A stretch of DNA of 7,131 bases from Rhizobacter sp. (GTDB lineage: Bacteria; Pseudomonadota; Gammaproteobacteria; Burkholderiales; Burkholderiaceae_C), in contig JANXVK010000546.1 in assembly GCA_025351675.1 (NCBI GenBank), forward strand, positions 1-7,131. The letters run 5' to 3'. Below, piece by piece: positions 6,837-7,131 of this stretch; the stretch's first letter is position 1, and each line of letters starts with the position of its first letter. The notes under the pieces were generated by a model, which did no database searches, had not been told where the DNA came from, and saw only the letters and a program-made list of their open reading frames with translations. The position numbers and the translations under genes are program-made.

Positions 6837-6870
6837 CACCCGCCCGGCGGGTGGCGACGTACCCGTCGCC
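6837..6870 (-). terminator. Pair of GC-rich hairpins between ruvC and the ribonuclease gene
   Basis: Downstream of the ruvC stop, within the 119-bp gap, two perfect 7-bp stems are adjacent. GGCGACG (6853-6859) pairs with CGTCGCC (6864-6870) around a 4-base loop. CACCCGC (6837-6843) pairs with GCGGGTG (6847-6853) around a 3-base loop. They share base 6853, so a transcript could form one or the other fully. No T-run follows on the minus strand, so this is not a canonical intrinsic terminator. It could still pause or attenuate transcription, or protect the ruvC 3' end. A weaker stem, GCGCT/AGCGC (6797-6813), lies closer to the ribonuclease start. Confidence 0.35.
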
Positions 6871-6881
6871 GGGTGCACCGC

Positions 6882-7131
6882 TCAGTACGTGCGCCCGCGC
6901 CGGTACTGCGCATGCGCACGCGGCGCCAGCGTCGCGCCCCGCGCCAGCGCGGCCAGCGACGAACCCGCGTGTGCATGGCAGATCGCCAGCCCCAGCGCAT
7001 CGGCCGCGTCCTTGCCCGGCAACCCGGGCAGCGCGAGCAGGCGCATCACCATCTCCTGGACCTGCTCCTTGCGCGCCTGGCCGTGGCCGACGATCGCCTT
7101 CTTCATCTGCAGCGCGGTGTACTCGGCGACC
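6882..7131 (-). CDS. ruvC: Crossover junction endodeoxyribonuclease RuvC (partial, C-terminal part)
   Basis: RuvC is the dimeric endonuclease that resolves Holliday junctions together with the RuvAB branch-migration motor. The last 83 codons are in the window; the 5' end lies beyond the right edge. The visible sequence begins [17 protein letters not shown], which closely resembles the corresponding part of E. coli RuvC. It continues [14 protein letters not shown] and [15 protein letters not shown]. The two aspartates of DAADAL match the catalytic D138 and D141 of E. coli RuvC; the first Asp and the Glu of the active site are outside the window. The C-terminus ends in a basic tail, YRRGRTY. 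ruvA, which often follows ruvC, is not the next gene here: the ribonuclease gene follows after 119 bp. Confidence 0.95.
   Translation of the reverse strand, partial: VAEYTALQMKKAIVGHGQARKEQVQEMVMRLLALPGLPGKDAADALGLAICHAHAGSSLAALARGATLAPRAHAQYRRGRTY

Overview
The window is a compact, GC-rich chromosomal segment in which every gene I can support lies on the minus strand. Gene content and protein sequences point to a beta-proteobacterium of the order Burkholderiales: an RNase II-like protein followed by a TonB-like protein, aroE and mtgA, and a TlpA-family redoxin ahead of accB-accC. This placement is my inference from sequence resemblance and gene order, not from a search.

Read in the direction of transcription (high to low coordinates), the order is: the 3' end of ruvC (Holliday-junction resolvase); a 119-bp gap with GC-rich hairpins; an RNB-domain exoribonuclease; a TonB-like energy transducer; aroE (shikimate dehydrogenase); mtgA (monofunctional peptidoglycan glycosyltransferase); a conserved gene of unknown function; a TlpA/ResA-type thioredoxin-fold protein; a 318-bp gap with a visibly AT-richer part; accB (biotin carboxyl carrier protein); and the first 96 codons of accC (biotin carboxylase). 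From the ribonuclease to tlpA the genes are 31 bp apart or less, or overlap by 4 bp (GTGA at aroE/mtgA, ATGA before tlpA). They therefore look like one transcription unit with translational coupling. accBC appears to be a separate unit with its own leader. The genes are housekeeping functions (recombination, RNA turnover, aromatic amino acid synthesis, cell wall, envelope redox, fatty acid synthesis) and share no single pathway.

The most notable observation is in the gene between mtgA and tlpA. Its frame is stopped by a TAA at 1785-1787, but the same frame continues open for 68 more sense codons with normal GC-rich codon use. It ends in a TGA that overlaps the tlpA ATG by 4 bp. The ancestral gene was therefore almost certainly 199 codons, 2174 to 1578, and one substitution (most simply Tyr TAC or TAT to TAA) or a sequencing error has split it. 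I see no mobile element, CRISPR array, tRNA, rRNA or defence system, and no clear sign of a novel multi-gene system.
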